Shown here one piece after another: positions 12,799 through 25,479 of a stretch of DNA of 64,000 nt. Origin of the DNA: Anthonomus grandis grandis (lineage: Eukaryota > Arthropoda > Insecta > Coleoptera > Curculionidae); NCBI RefSeq assembly GCF_022605725.1, contig NC_065549.1, positions 31,201,690 to 31,265,689 of the forward strand, written 5' to 3'. Under the pieces are notes generated by a model. It ran no database searches. It was given only the letters and a program-made list of their open reading frames with translations, and had not been told where the DNA came from. Position 1 is the first letter of the stretch, and each line of letters begins with the position of its first letter. The position numbers and the translations under genes were made by a program.

Positions 12799-15609
12799 GA
12801 ATTGGAGCCACTTAATGCATTATTGTCAATAGAAATATAAAAAAAAACTTTCAAGTTGTTTCAAACATACCAGCGTTTAAAAGGATTTTTTAACGTTACA
12901 TTTTAATAACAGTTGTGGAAAAAATTAATTTATTTCTTTTTATAAAAGAACTTTTTAAAAAAGTGTGTTTGGCTCTCATTTCCCACAACGATTGGGTAAT
13001 GGGAGCCAGATTTATTATTGTAGTTTTTAAGATCTTTTTAATAAGTATTAAGCTAGTTCTCATAAAAAATGGACTTTATTTGAAAATGTAACAAACGTAA
13101 CATAAATTCTTAAGCAAAAATACCTACATGCCAAAATATAACTACCGTCGTAAATAAAAATCACAAATATAGCCCTCTGCATCTTCTACGCCTGAACATT
13201 CAGAGTGTGCCCAACTGCCACAATTCGTACAACGGTACCACAGTTCATTATTTTTTCCAACGTCATCACAAATAATGCATCTAACATGAGCAGCGCTGTC
13301 GCTAAGATCATCGCACTCGTCGTGGTCATAAATATCTTTTTCACATATCTCTTCGTCTTCTGAATATGACGATTCTTCAGCAACTTGTCATTTGTTCCTG
13401 CCTTTTTTGTAAACAACTTTTCCTTTTGCATATTTAATATATTTATTAACTGGTTTTGACTCCGTTTTGGACACATATTTGCTAATAACTGTTTTCTTCA
13501 AAGGTTCTTCATCTTCTGATGACCACAATTCGTCTGCTCCTACTTGTCGTTTAGCATTTTCTATTTTGCTGTTCTTTTTAGTTTTGTTTATGTTTTCTGT
13601 TTTCATGCCTTTACATGTTTTTTTTTCATCACGTTCTTGTTTCTTTCGCTTTTTTTCTTCAAAAAATATCTTCATAGGTGTCTGGGTAAAAATTTCGGAA
13701 TGCTGTTTTCGTGTTTGTCTTAAGTTCTTGCTTTTATTATCGTCTTTTTGAGGCAATGGGGATATTATAGAAAGGAGATCAGAGATGGACGACGTATTAA
13801 TAGACTGATCAGATTCATCTTGCCATGTCGAACAACCTGGTACGGGATCGCATGATCGACTACTTTCATCTTTTGTTGGTGTTTTATGAATCACAGGAGA
13901 CCGTTTCTGATTTTGGGCATTGTCTTTGCTTTTTGCTTCTGTTATTTTAGAGCTACTTGCCGGTGATCTCGTTGTATTCTCATTAGTATCCACGCAAGCT
14001 GGTGGCACACAATTATAGACAAAATCAGCATGAGTAAAGATATCTGGCTGGGATGGAAAAATACCTGTGCATCTGAACCCTGATATTCCCTTTTTCAAAG
14101 AAGCAACTTTGGAATAAGCTTTATTAAAAAGACTTGCAACATCATATGGAGTGATTTGTGTGAGGTTATTTGACTTCATGTAATTGTCACATTCTTTATA
14201 GTAGGACTTCTTTAGTGGACCATAAAATGTTACATCTAACGGCTGCATCCGATGTGATGAATGTGGTGGGAGGGACAGTATCGTAATGAAATTTTCTTTG
14301 CAGTAATTGTAACTTTCAAGCGTTGCATGACTAGAATGATTATCTAGAATAGGTAATACTGGTTCATCACGATTGGGCTTAACAAATTTTACAAAATGCC
14401 TAAGCCACAATTCGAACATTTCCTCTTTAGTCCAGCCGTTAAAAGTAACCTGATATTCCGCATCTGGAGGCCCATCCTTAGCAAGTAGTGAAGAAAATCG
14501 TCTTCTGGGAAATATAAAAAATGGGGGCACAAACGATCCGGCAGTGCTCATGCAACAAATTACAGTAATGTTTTTGCCACGCTCCCAACTAGTTGCCGAA
14601 CCTACCCTTTTTTGACCTTTTCTAGCCAATATAGTTCCAGGTTTTTGAACCGTCGTTATTCTGTTTAGACAAAATCGTGTCAAGATTGTCGAAAAAGCGA
14701 GTTACCTCGTCCTTGTTAAAACCCTTGATGCGGTTTAAACTCGTGGCCTCAGGTTTACGAATGCTGATCGTGGAATTCCGTCTTAAGAATCCATCTAGCC
14801 AGTCTCTTCCAGCTAACTGCTTCTGTTTATTAAAGGGGTGATTAATTCTTAAATTTTCGGCACATCTGTAAGCTAGCGACAAAATTGCCACCTAGTTAGC
14901 CCATAAAACATATTTGCAAGGGTAACTAAATGTTGTGCCATTTCCGTTTCTTGCTGAAGGGTAAAGATGGGGTGTCTACCAAGTTTTCCTGAACTTTGCA
15001 GTTGTCCTTTTTCCAATCGTTTCTGCAATGTTTGGTATGGAATTCCACAACGCATGGCTGCTTTTCTGATAGCTAATCCTTCGCCGACCAATTGCGCCGC
15101 TTTTTGTAGGTCTTCCAAGGTCCAAGCCGCCTTCTCAGTTTTCCTTTTCCAATTTCGAGGCATTTCCTACAATAAATTTTTAATTTCAAAAAAATTGGGG
15201 TAATTAGAGCCATTGGGGTAATTGGAGCCATATCGTGGCTCCAATTAGCCCAACTAACGCCATCTTGATTTTAGTTTCCTTATTTAAAAACAGTTGATGC
15301 TAACAGCAAAACAAACACGTTTCTTGAATCTAAATGTATCTCTAAGTAATACAACCAAAGGAGAAAGCATAATAACTCATAATTCAAAACTTACCTTTAA
15401 ATTTCGTATTGCGTGTCTTTAGAGTATAATTTGCGAATACCGACAAACGTGTCGGAAGACTGCCGAAAGTGAACTGATTTAGATGTATCAGATGTAACCG
15501 TTCAAAGTAGTTTGAAAGCATCAAGGCATTTAACCTTCCAAGATTACATTACGCACATCATGGCGTAAATAACGAGGTGGCTCCCATTACCCGCTGGCTC
15601 CTATTCCCC
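12799..15609. repeat. Eight subterminal copies of a GGGTAATTGGAGCCA-like motif
   Basis: Copies lie at 12799-12810, 12970-12985 (inverted), 12994-13008, 15197-15212, 15215-15230, 15236-15252 (inverted), 15578-15592 (inverted) and 15595-15609 (inverted). All are within about 430 bp of one end of the pogo-like element and none is in its coding region. Multiple subterminal motifs of this kind commonly serve as transposase binding sites; that role is inferred here. Confidence 0.6.
13142..15163 (-). pseudogene. Pogo-type transposase with C-terminal PHD-like zinc finger, broken
   Basis: Reading from 15163 downward there is a psq-type helix-turn-helix (WTLEDLQKAAQLV...GIPYQTLQKRL), a CENP-B-type DNA-binding domain (RINHPFNKQKQLAGRDWLDG, in a shifted frame between about 14890 and 14650) and a DDE_1 nuclease domain. 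The second and third catalytic Asp are visible in PILDNHSSH and MQPLDVTFYG, 35 residues apart. A deletion near 14650 removed the segment that should carry the first Asp (family motif NVDETG). The tail is Lys/Ser rich. An in-frame TGA at 13388-13390 cuts off about 80 further codons holding a Cys/His finger (CIICDDVGKNNELWYRCTNC, then WAHSEC), which end at 13142. The enzyme cannot be active. Confidence 0.85.
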
Positions 15610-15690
15610 CCCCCCCCCCGCTCCCCTATATATTGTAGGTAAAGCAGTTATAAACAAAAAGGCCTTAATTTGGTTTGCCTCCTTATTGTA

Positions 15691-15748
15691 TTAATAAACT
15701 ATAATACTATAATATACTATAATATACTATAATACTAATAAACTATAT
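15691..15748. repeat. Short AT-rich tandem repeat
   Basis: About five imperfect copies of a 10-bp unit (ATAATACTAT/AATATACTAT) lie between two transposons. It looks like simple slippage sequence. Confidence 0.6.
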
Positions 15749-15925
15749 ATGAGTTTCATTGCAGGTACTCTTCAAGAAAATAAATAAATCAATCGCAATT
15801 TTTTATTTTTTCTTCCTTTATTTTCGCAACGCAGCGCCATATATTAGGAATAACAAAGATGCTTTGAAAATATTCCTTGATTACTTTTAACGTAGGATAC
15901 CACTTAACTCTTATTCCCATTTATA

Positions 15926-18100
15926 CAGGGTTACTGGTAATTCGATACATTCCTTTGGAGATGTGATAGGGGAGGGGGTAAGAAGTAAATTGAACCCTAA
16001 TATGTATTATGCAAAAGTTGATAGTTTTCGACATATATTTCGACTTTTTAGGCAAAATACATGCTCAACACAATAGTGTTACGTTTGTAATGGCAAAAGT
16101 CCCGCAAATAGTTGTAACCATAGGTAAATTCTCGATGCAAAGTGTAATTTTTTTTTCTTAAATAAAATACTACACTTTCTAGTGGATATTTTTTGAAAAA
16201 AAATTATGCTACATTCTTCAAAATTTACGTAAAACTTTCTTATTATCTAAGCTAACTCATAGGCTATAAATGCTACCAAAAATTTTAACAGAATTTTGTA
16301 TTTTTATTATTAATAGTAAGAACGCACTTGAAAAATGCCAAGTGGTATTTACTTCTATGGTATTTAAGTACTATAGCAACAATTTGTTTTTTTAATTTTA
16401 TTGTTAAAAATTTGATGTGTAGATAGTCTGACAGCAATAATTGTTGTGGAAAGTAGTTAAATTACGAGTTTCGAGTTTATTTTTCTCGTGTTTACAAAGA
16501 AGGTATTCTATTGGTTTCTGCGCTATGGCCACGTTTACTAACGCTGAATATGCAGATATTATGTTTGTTTATGGGTTTTGCAATGGTAATGCCGCGGAGT
16601 CTCGCCGAGAATACCAACGTCGCTTTCCGAACCGCCGCATTCCAAATGTCCGTGTTTTCGCTTCGACCTACCGAGCTATCGCTGAAACTGGATCCGTAAA
16701 ACCAAGAAGAGGTGACGCTGGCGCTCCTCGCGTATATCGAGCAGAAGATGAGGAGGAAATATTAAGACATTTTGAAGACGATCCAACCACATCCAAAAAT
16801 GCCGTAGCGCAGCAAACAGGATCATCGCAATGGAAAGTTTGGTCCACGATTCGGCAAATGGGAAGCCATCCTTACCATTATACGCCTGTCCAAGGATTGG
16901 AAGAAGGGGACCCGATAAGAAGGGTAGAATTCTGCAGATTTATTATAAATTCTGATGCAGACAATAGAACTTTTTTAACCGACATTTTGTGGACGGACGA
17001 GTCAAAGTTTAGTCATGAGGGCATTACAAATTTTCATAACCTTCATTTTTGGGCCGAAGAAAATCCCCGTTTAACAAGAGAAACCAGTTTTCAAAGAAAG
17101 TTTTCTGTAAATGTGTGGATGGGACTTATTGGCCGGGATGTAATAGGACCACATTTTTTCCCAGACCATTTAAACGGGGATATTTATGAAAATTTTTTAC
17201 GACATGACCTACAAGATCTTTTTGACGATATTCCTCTCGCCGTTAGAGGACGAATGATATTTCAACATGACGGCTGTCCAGCTCATTTTCGGCGGTCAGT
17301 TCGGCAGTTCCTGGATGAACGTTTCCCGAATCGTTGGATTGGTAGGTCAGGTCCAATAGCTTGGCCAGCACGAAGCCCTGACTTAACCCCGCTTGATTAT
17401 AGCATATGGGGTCAAATGAAAGCACTGGTTTATGCAACCCTAATAATTACCCGGGAAGATCTTATCCAAAGAATAACCAACGCTGCCCAGCAGATCAGGA
17501 ATACCATAACAACTAGAACAACAAAGACTGAAATGAGAAGGCGCTGCCGAGCCTGTATTCGCAATAGAGGCTCTCATTTTGAACAAGATTTGTGAAGGTA
17601 AATACTGATAAATGCGTTACTTTACAATTTATAATAAAAATACAATTTATAATAAAAATGTCACCTAACTTTTAAGCATTTGTATCCTGTGAGCTAGCTT
17701 AGGTAATAAGGAAGTTTTAAGGAAATTTTGAAGAATGTAGCATAATTTTTTTTCAAAAAATATCCACTAGAAAGTGTAGTATTTTATTTAAGAAAGAAAA
17801 ATTACACTTTGCATCGAGAATTTACCTATGGTTACAACTATTTGCGGGACTTTTGCCATTACAAACGTAACACTATTGTGTTGAGCATGTATTTTGCCTA
17901 AAAAGTTAAAAAAATATACAGCGGATTTTCTGGAAACTGCCTTTTAAACCACTAAGGTCTACATTTTGAGGAAAAACAGAAAAAATTAAATATGTCGAAA
18001 ACTATCAACTTTTGCATAATACATATTAGGGTTCAATTTACTTCTTAGCCCCTCCCCTATCACATCTCCAAAGGAATGTATCGAATTACCAGTAACCCTG
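15926..18100 (+). mobile_element. Complete DD41D mariner-family transposon with long inverted ends
   Basis: The ends CAGGGTTACTGGTAATTCG and its complement are flanked by TA (15924-15925 and 18101-18102). The arms run from 15926 to about 16263 and from about 17687 to 18100 and are nearly identical. The left arm lacks roughly 85 bp that the right arm keeps (about 17900-17990). The single internal gene is intact. This is the best preserved DNA transposon in the window. Confidence 0.9.
16525..17595 (+). CDS. Intact DD41D mariner-family transposase (356 aa)
   Basis: Cut-and-paste transposase of the IS630/Tc1/mariner group. I chose the ATG at 16525 because MATFTNAEYADIMFVYGF matches the start of related copies in this window; an upstream in-frame ATG at 16441 adds 28 unlikely residues. 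Residues 1-60 are an N-terminal helical DNA-binding region and a second helix-turn-helix lies near 90-112. The catalytic acids are D158 (LWTDESKF), D249 (FQHDGCPAH) and D291 (PDLTPLDYSIWG). The 41 residues between the last two define the DD41D class (rosa-type mariners). The C-terminus ends RNRGSHFEQDL. The frame has no stop or shift, so the protein could be active in the nucleus if transcribed. Confidence 0.88.
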   Translation: MATFTNAEYADIMFVYGFCNGNAAESRREYQRRFPNRRIPNVRVFASTYRAIAETGSVKPRRGDAGAPRVYRAEDEEEILRHFEDDPTTSKNAVAQQTGSSQWKVWSTIRQMGSHPYHYTPVQGLEEGDPIRRVEFCRFIINSDADNRTFLTDILWTDESKFSHEGITNFHNLHFWAEENPRLTRETSFQRKFSVNVWMGLIGRDVIGPHFFPDHLNGDIYENFLRHDLQDLFDDIPLAVRGRMIFQHDGCPAHFRRSVRQFLDERFPNRWIGRSGPIAWPARSPDLTPLDYSIWGQMKALVYATLIITREDLIQRITNAAQQIRNTITTRTTKTEMRRRCRACIRNRGSHFEQDL

Positions 18101-20789
18101 TATAGAGTAGTAATGTACCTGCTGGTAATATAGCTACATCGCCCAAAAAGATTTGACGATTGATAGTTCATATACGCCCATTATAGATTTGACAATTCAA
18201 GTATTAATTTCCTACATTTGATCAGTTTGCAATGATTTTCCCAGTTATTATCCTGCACTGAAAAAATTTATCAGAACAAATAGGGACGGTAATAAATTAT
18301 TCAAGCAATTTCTATAAAATTATAATTAAAATGTCCTTAAAATTGTTATTTAAAGCATTGCAATTTGATAACAAATTTTATACAATATATCAAGAAATCT
18401 GATATATTAAAAGTAGGAGATACTGTTACAAAATTGAATAATCATAGATGACATGAAAAATAGAAAAATTTCAAATAATTGAAAAGTTTGATGCCACATC
18501 TTATGAGAAGAAAGTTTACTATTTGTAAGGTTTTATCTTTCTCATTCGAGAGCCACAAGACAAATTCACTCTCATCATAGTTATTACTGTCTAGAAAAAA
18601 TATTTTAATGCACATGAAACAAATTGCTTGAAATTCAACTATTTATTTATAAACTGGCGAAAAAAAATCAAACTGATAATAGGTTCCAATCTGCTATAAA
18701 ACTTCCTAGATTCATTAATAGAATCAAAATTCAGGGATTGTCTATTTGCTATAAAAAAAATCTATGTCTATAAAAATCTACTGTCACGTTAAAAAATATC
18801 ATGAATTTCTGAAAGCTAATTGCACAAACCTACAGCTTGAGTTAATGAAACAAAAAATTCATTGAAATAAAATGCACTAAAATATACTATGTTAAACAAA
18901 AGCATCTTTTATTATGATTAATAATAGTTCATTCCTTATTATAAGAGCCACTAATTTGTTTCGTAGGAACTCCTTTTCCTTGCCAGATCATTTTTCAGAT
19001 TTCAGATTCGTGGCATTGATCAATTTCTCTTCAATTGAATAATTAATCAAGGAATATATGGTCTTGATAAAAAGTATTATAATTCTTATTAACTTACTTG
19101 GAGTTTTTGAATTAGAACTTTGAATAATACTTTTAGTCTCTATCTTTCACAATTCCATTAATATTACTAACATAACTGATGGTGCTGCTATATTGCTCAA
19201 GGATTATAATTGGAGATTCCTATATAAACATCTTTTCTTACTTATCCCTAACAGAGTGTTATGCATGAGTCTTAAAACACATATACTACAAGACTGCATT
19301 TACCTACATTATTCTTGCTGACTGGTGAATCAATAATATTACAAGGCATACTGACGTCTAAATCTTCACCCTAGGACCAATATTTATCAAATTTTGAATT
19401 CTTTCAAGAATTCCATGTTCATATTTTCCTGACTTTCTTTATCGACCTCATTTTCCAAAATAACCTGTGTAAGTATATCAATAAGAAGGCAAATTACTAT
19501 AAGATAAACTATGTTCAGCTGCTATTATAAGCAGACAATTATAAAAATAGGAAATTTAATAAGCATTTGAAGTATTTGAATAAGGGATCCTAATCTAGTT
19601 ATTATATTTTTTCTTCTTTAATTTTTCGGTTTTATTTAAAGTGGCCTTACGGTTTCTGTTTATTTTTTTTTGTTTAAATCCTTTTAAGTTTCTTCTTATA
19701 GATAAAATGTCTTATAAAAATGCTGGAGGAAACAATAAGTATTTGTTATCGAATATAAAAACATTACAATTATTTTTTTTGCATGAATATACCTACCTTA
19801 TAGTTCATAAATAATGATTTGAATATAATAAATCTTTAATGTCTTAAAATTATATATAATATTATTATAACACACAATTATTTTTATTATGGAAATTTAT
19901 GCCTGGTTAATTTGACCAATCAGGATGCCAGAAAAATGCTAAATTAAGGCGGCAAAATCAAAAGGAGTTTTCAGATATTGTGATTAAATAATTCAAAATG
20001 GTAAAGAAAATGTATACACATTTGATGAAATGTGGTACGGTATGGGGTGCTACATTGCCATATTGAAATGGAATAGGATCATGGAATGATCGGTAATATG
20101 TATCGAATAATATGTACAAATTTAAAACATATAAATAGAGAATTATTTAATTTTTTCCGCTTGTTTGCTATATTAAAAAACTTATTTTAAATGTAACACA
20201 TTGATAATTATAAGATTTTTAAATTGTTCAAAATTCTTTTAAAAAATGCCTTCCGCCTGTCAAATAAAGCAAATAGTTCATGGACGGCATTGTCTTACAA
20301 ATGGAAAGTTGATTTTAAGATAGGTGACCAATTTAAATTATGTGTTTAGTAAAAATTGTAGAATTGAAACATATATTTGGTTAAAAATTCTGCCACAAGG
20401 TTGTCAAACATAAAATATAACTATTTTTGAAGGTTTTTCTATAAATAATTTATTAACTTTTAATAAGGACTAAGAGTAGACTTAATATATTAAAAGCAAT
20501 AGCTCTCTCAATCACTTTGACACATTTTCTGATTTCATTGTAGCAAAATATGCGACTCAGTATTGGACTAATTACCACTTGACAAATTTATATTACTGTC
20601 AGATTTGCTTTCATATGTTCATAGGATTTCTTGCTACAAATAAGATAAAATTGACGACAATTTGTAAAAAAAGGGCGAAAAAAAAAGCATTGTAGTAAAG
20701 ATTACAAAGTTACACCATTTTTTACAGTGTGGGTTTGTATTTTATCTTTATGCTTGATTGCTTGGTAGCAGCCTATCAAGCCTGGATAT
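18101..20789. other. AT-rich DNA, nothing recognised
   Basis: About 2.7 kb with no convincing coding region, RNA gene or paired transposon ends. A weak inverted match between CACTGAAAAAAT (about 18256) and CATTTTTTACAGTG (about 20716) is too short to call. Confidence 0.4.
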
Positions 20790-21580
20790 AACAGCTAATC
20801 AGTCATGATGTGACCTGGGGGAGTGGCCGGTATCAAATCAATTAAGCTTAAATCATAACAAAGGCAAAATGATATTTTTTCCTTAGAGATTGTCGACATG
20901 GTCAGAAAATTCTGGATGAAGTTGTAACTTTCCTTGAGGTTACTCTTGATTCGGGATTGACCTAGCTATCCCAGGTTGGGAAATTCTCGTCTAAGTTATG
21001 AATATGTATATTTCTAATATGTAATTTGTCCACCTCAATTTCGGCTTGCACGCTCAGGGCTGTATATTTTGAGTACTTTCACCCTATAATGGCGTACTGA
21101 TTGTTTGATTGGGGTTATTTTGTTCATATGTTAAAAATATTTGCCATACGACGCAGATGTATAAGAGTGGGTGCTAATCTTAACTATAGAAAGTGCTGCA
21201 GATTAAATATCAGAAAATTGAGAATTCTTACCCTGCCTTGTGCCTATATTCTGCTATGCCTCCTATTTCATAGGAAAAATCCTGGAAATTTTATGACTTA
21301 TGCTGATATTCCCTCACACTATACCAGGAACAATGACTCATTCATACCGTGGTATCATATGCTTTACAGATCCCATAATGGCACATTTTACTATGAGTAC
21401 AGTTTTTTAATGTGTTGCTCTGTTAAAAATCTGCCCCTTTCTGCATTTAAGGCCAAGATTAAGGAGTACCTAAGTAAAAATAGCTTTTACTCATCCGATC
21501 TAACTTTGCTGACCTCCTGTGACTTAATTGTTTCATGCCTTTTGTTGTGCATTTTTAGTTGCATTGTAAGTTTTCAGTAA
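20790..21580 (+). pseudogene. Jockey-type LINE reverse transcriptase remnant, C-terminal end
   Basis: The upstream part is degraded but readable: EWPVSNQLSLNHNKGKMIFF corresponds to the region after the catalytic palm in jockey-like LINE polymerases. The downstream part is open for 159 codons (21101-21580). It holds the typical tail: a basic segment, then KLRILTLPCAYI, then YTRNND, then LPLSAFKAKIKEYLSKNSFY. Several stops and shifts lie between about 20890 and 21100. No poly-A tail or target duplication was found, so the 3' boundary is uncertain. Confidence 0.6.
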
Positions 21581-23236
21581 TTTTAGACATAAATAATTTT
21601 TAGTCACACGTTTTATTGTAATTTTTAGATATAAGTGTCTTATATTTATTCACTTGTCTAAGAGTGCTTTGCTTGTTGATGCTAATTTGAATAAGCGAAA
21701 GATATGTTTCCCATTTGGCAAATCGTACTTATAAAGTTCAAGCCTTACATTTACCCAAATATGTGTGGCAAATTGGTACATCTTCATGACATAGGTTATA
21801 CCTTAATACACTTTCTATCTCGTTCCAAAGATCCTTTTCACATAATCACCATTAAACCTGCAGTATATTAAGTTTTAGAAAAAGGTAAAAAAAATCGTAA
21901 TTACAAAGAATCGTAAATTGATGAGACAGAGGACAGAGCTTTAATTAATTGGAATTAACTATTATGTATGTACATAAACTATGTATGCGTAGAGATATTC
22001 TAAGGATATTCTTAGTTATTTATTTCCATTTAAATCTAAAAATATTTGGTACTTTTGTCAGTAAATTAATTTTTAGGAACATTCTGATAATGTTCTTTGG
22101 TGCTTATAGTGAGACGTTACTCTTTTATTAGATCGATTTCGCACCCTATTCCGCCCATATCTCATCTCGTTCTTTGGATTTGTAGTCACTTATTCTTTAT
22201 TAAACAAGAATTTTCCATAACAAATCCTTCTACCTGGGTTAGTAGGTATTCCGAATACATACATTTTTAAACCACTCTTAATTTATAGCAATACCTAATA
22301 TTAACTTTACAACATTTGAGGTTTGAGGTATAAATTTTTACAAATTTATTATACTTATACACATAGATCATAATTTGTATTTATATTCAACTGTTGTATG
22401 CTATTATTTTATTTGGCCTTAGCCATAGAATGAGCCCACCCATCCCATGAGTTTTGAAAAAACCCAAGCCGAGACACAAAATAAATAACAACCTACTAAT
22501 GGTTAATGTCCATATATCGTATTAGGCCGGGATTAGTCATGTTATATTTATACTATGAAGGTGTAAAACAATTTTTTTATACATAAATTATAATATACCG
22601 AATGCAATAACAAATAATAATTTTAATGGTGAGGCCTACTCTCCATCTCGCTTTTTCAAGACGACCGTCGCCAGCACGAGAACCGACGCCCTAAATTTAA
22701 ACGACCACTTTTAGTCCGGGTAAATTCTGTTATATTTGTTTCAGGAGTAAAATTGATTTTCGAAAAAAATACAAAAACTTTGATAATACACTTTTCTATA
22801 TAACTTCTATTTGTAAGCGAAATTATTTGAGGCAATATTCTTAGGACTGACAAACCTGCTGATTTTACCAAAGAAATAAATAACGTCTTTTTTTTACCTC
22901 TGCGAAGGATAAAAGCTATACTTAACAGAGGATGTAAAAAAAATAAAAAAATCTAGCGTTTTTAACAATGTAAAACAATATATAATTCCGTAATCAATCT
23001 AAACATAAGTACAAAAAATACTTTAAAATATACCAAAAAAATGCATAAAAGCATATTATAGTTTTATACAGGTTAAATTATTGATAAGCGAGTAAAAATA
23101 TCTGAATCTAAAAGCTTTGTTTTGGCTTTGCATTCAGCTACTATCGATTTAATCTATATGCATGTTATCTACTCTATGTAATGGGATTTAGACATGGACA
23201 CACTTCACGCCAAGAGATTCATCAAGGCAACTTATA
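21581..23236. other. AT-rich DNA, nothing recognised
   Basis: Short frames at 21949-22131 (plus) and 22656-22871 (minus) have no recognisable features. No repeat boundaries are visible. Confidence 0.4.
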
Positions 23237-25336
23237 TTATGGTGATTCATTAGGAATGGGCAATCTCTAAACTGGAGATACTACACACCAAAATATGGCG
23301 ATTGAGCTTAACATGTCTTATACAAATGTTGCAGTTTTACGAGATGCAGGGTATTTAAAGTTGGAATTTTAGTTTGAAATTTCTTAATAATTTTGTGATT
23401 TTAAGCAGTATCGTCTTGAAAATTTGTGACTTTATGTGTTTTCACATGAAAATTACGAATTTTGTGATAAATTTAGCATTTTTTATATAGGGCGTTAGTT
23501 ACACCCTCTTACTTAGGTAAATTACAACATATCTTTTTTGCCCAATCAGTTATGGGTAAACCGACTAGAAAAACTAAAAGGCAGTTCAATTTTGAATAAA
23601 AAAGGTACTCTTATTTATTTCATGTAACTCTATCAGTTTTTAAGTTATTTGCATTTTACATATTCAGCGTAAAAAATCCTAAGCCACCGTTATTACATTG
23701 GCTTAATAGGAATTTATTCTTTTAAATTACTACTATGCTGGGTAACAACAGTAAAGACCACAAATAACAATTATTAGTAACAATATTAAAAGAAAACGTC
23801 AAAGTAAATGCTCAAAATGCCCGCCTTCCACTTCAATACACTTTGTAAGGCGTCTCCTTCTTCGGCGATTCGTAAAGATCTTTGAATATTAAATAATTTT
23901 TGTCGATTATTTTTGATAATGTTAGCAGCTTCTTGAATTTTCTGTCGTAATTCTTCGATGGAATTAATTGTATCTTTGTAAACCATGTCCTTCATGTGTG
24001 ACCATATTGAGAAGTCTAGAGGGTTTAAGTTTGGACTTCTAGGTGGCCAAACAAATTCACTGCCACGCCTAATCCACCGGTTAGGAAAATATTCATTCAG
24101 GTATCGCCGTACTGGCAGAGAAAAAGGTGGCGGCACCGCGTCTTGCATAAATCACATGTTCCGCCTTATGGCTAGTGGAACATCTTCTAGTAGTGAGTTT
24201 AACTGTTGTTCAAAGAAGTTTAAATAGAGAAGCCCTTTCAGATTAGGAAGAAGTTCAAAAGGATCATTAAAAAAACCAGAGATCAGACCACACCAAATAT
24301 TTATCATGAATTCATGCTGAAAATGTCGTTGCTTTAGCACATGTGGATTTTTGGAGTCCCACAAATGATTGTTTTTCCAATTAAAAATACCCTGTCTAGT
24401 AAACGTCGCCTCATCGGTGAAAAGAAGGTCATTAAGAAATTCCTGGTTTTCGGATTATCTATCTAGCATAAACTGAGCAAACTGTAGGCGAACTGGTAAA
24501 TCTTGAAGTAGCAAATTTTGGATAGGAGTATAGTAATATGGACAGAGATTATCTTTCTTTAAAATTCTTCAGATAGACGATTGGCTTATTCCTGTTACCG
24601 TACTTAACCGACGAGTACTGAGATCTGGATTTTCCGAAATACGAGCTAAAACCTCTTCTTTATCATCGCCTTGATATTTTTTAGACCACCATTTAAGGTT
24701 TTAAGACGAAAACACCCTGTATCGCCTAGGCAGGTATAAATGCGTCTGAACAGTTTGTGATTGGGTTGTCTTCGATTTGGGTATAATACTAAATACCTTC
24801 TGGCTGCACCAAGTCCACTATAATTTGACTAAGCAAAAACGCAAATCATATCTCGCCTTTCACTGTTGGAATATTCATTATGACGTGGCATTTTCTTATT
24901 TTAGAATTTTTACTACAAATCAGACACTCTTACTTAGTCACAGTAAAATTGTCATATAATTTCTTTACACGAAAAATGGATAAGTGCTGACACAAGCCTA
25001 CTTGAAAAAAAGTCAACGTAATAACGGTGGCTTAGGATTCTTTATGCTGAATATTTAAAATGCAAATAACTTAAAAACTGATACAGTTACATGAGATAAC
25101 CAAGAGTACCTTATTTATTCAAAATTGAACTACTTTTTTAGATTTTCTGGTCGTTTTAGCCATAACTACTTAAAACCACAAAATTATTATGAAATTTAAA
25201 ATTAAAATTCCAACTTTCAATACCCTGTATCTCGTAAACCTGCAACATTTGTATAAGACATGTTAAGCTCAATCGCCATATTTTGGTGTGTAGTATTTCA
25301 ATGAATGTAATGTATGAATTTTAATGAATCACCCTG
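23237..25336 (-). mobile_element. Dead DD41D mariner-family transposon with long inverted ends
   Basis: The right end is the complement of CAGGGTGATTCATTA, followed by TA at 25337-25338. The left end is a slightly decayed copy, TTATGGTGATTCATTA, after TA at 23235-23236. The arms are about 330 bp on the right and about 470 bp on the left, where roughly 100 bp of extra sequence interrupts the match (about 23400-23500). Shared internal blocks include ACACACCAAAATATGGCG and AATCCTAAGCCACCGTTATT. A broken minus-strand transposase lies between. Confidence 0.8.
23786..24715 (-). pseudogene. DD41D mariner transposase, inactivated
   Basis: Reading down from about 24715: a helix-turn-helix region (LARISENPDLSTRRLSTVTG), then YYTPIQNLLLQDLP, the first Asp in LLFTDEATFTRQG, the block HEFMINIWCGLISGFF, the second Asp in FMQDAVPPPF, and the third Asp in NLNPLDFSIW, 41 residues after the second. 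In-frame stops lie in the HTH region, at the end of FAQFMLDR, and at 24152-24154, where the family has Trp (TGG to TGA). The usual GAPAH after the second Asp reads AVPPP. The N-terminus is missing. Confidence 0.75.
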
Positions 25337-25479
25337 TATAGACATAACGCTGCCTCTCGGGAAGGTAAGGATAAAGTAAAACATATAGGAAAACTCAATT
25401 ATAACTTTTGTTGGATCATTTGTACAAGTTTCATTAATACATTGGTTCTCTACTGTCTTCTTTCGATATATTACATCGC

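Larger units (their letters stand above)
12786..15626 (-). mobile_element. 2.84-kb pogo-like transposon
   Basis: The ends are inverted and poly-G rich: GAGGAGCGGGGGGGAATTGG on the left, and the complement of a GGGGAGC-G(n)-AATAGGAGCCA end on the right. TA flanks both (12784-12785 and 15627-15628), as expected for a pogo/Tigger element. Copies of a 15-bp motif close to GGGTAATTGGAGCCA lie near both ends. One minus-strand transposase fills most of the interior. Two frame changes, a short deletion and one in-frame stop make it non-autonomous. Confidence 0.85.

Noticed and set aside
18256..20730. CACTGAAAAAAT / ATTTTTTACAGTG as ends of one transposon
   Set aside because: The match is about ten bases of mostly A/T with no flanking duplication and no transposase between.
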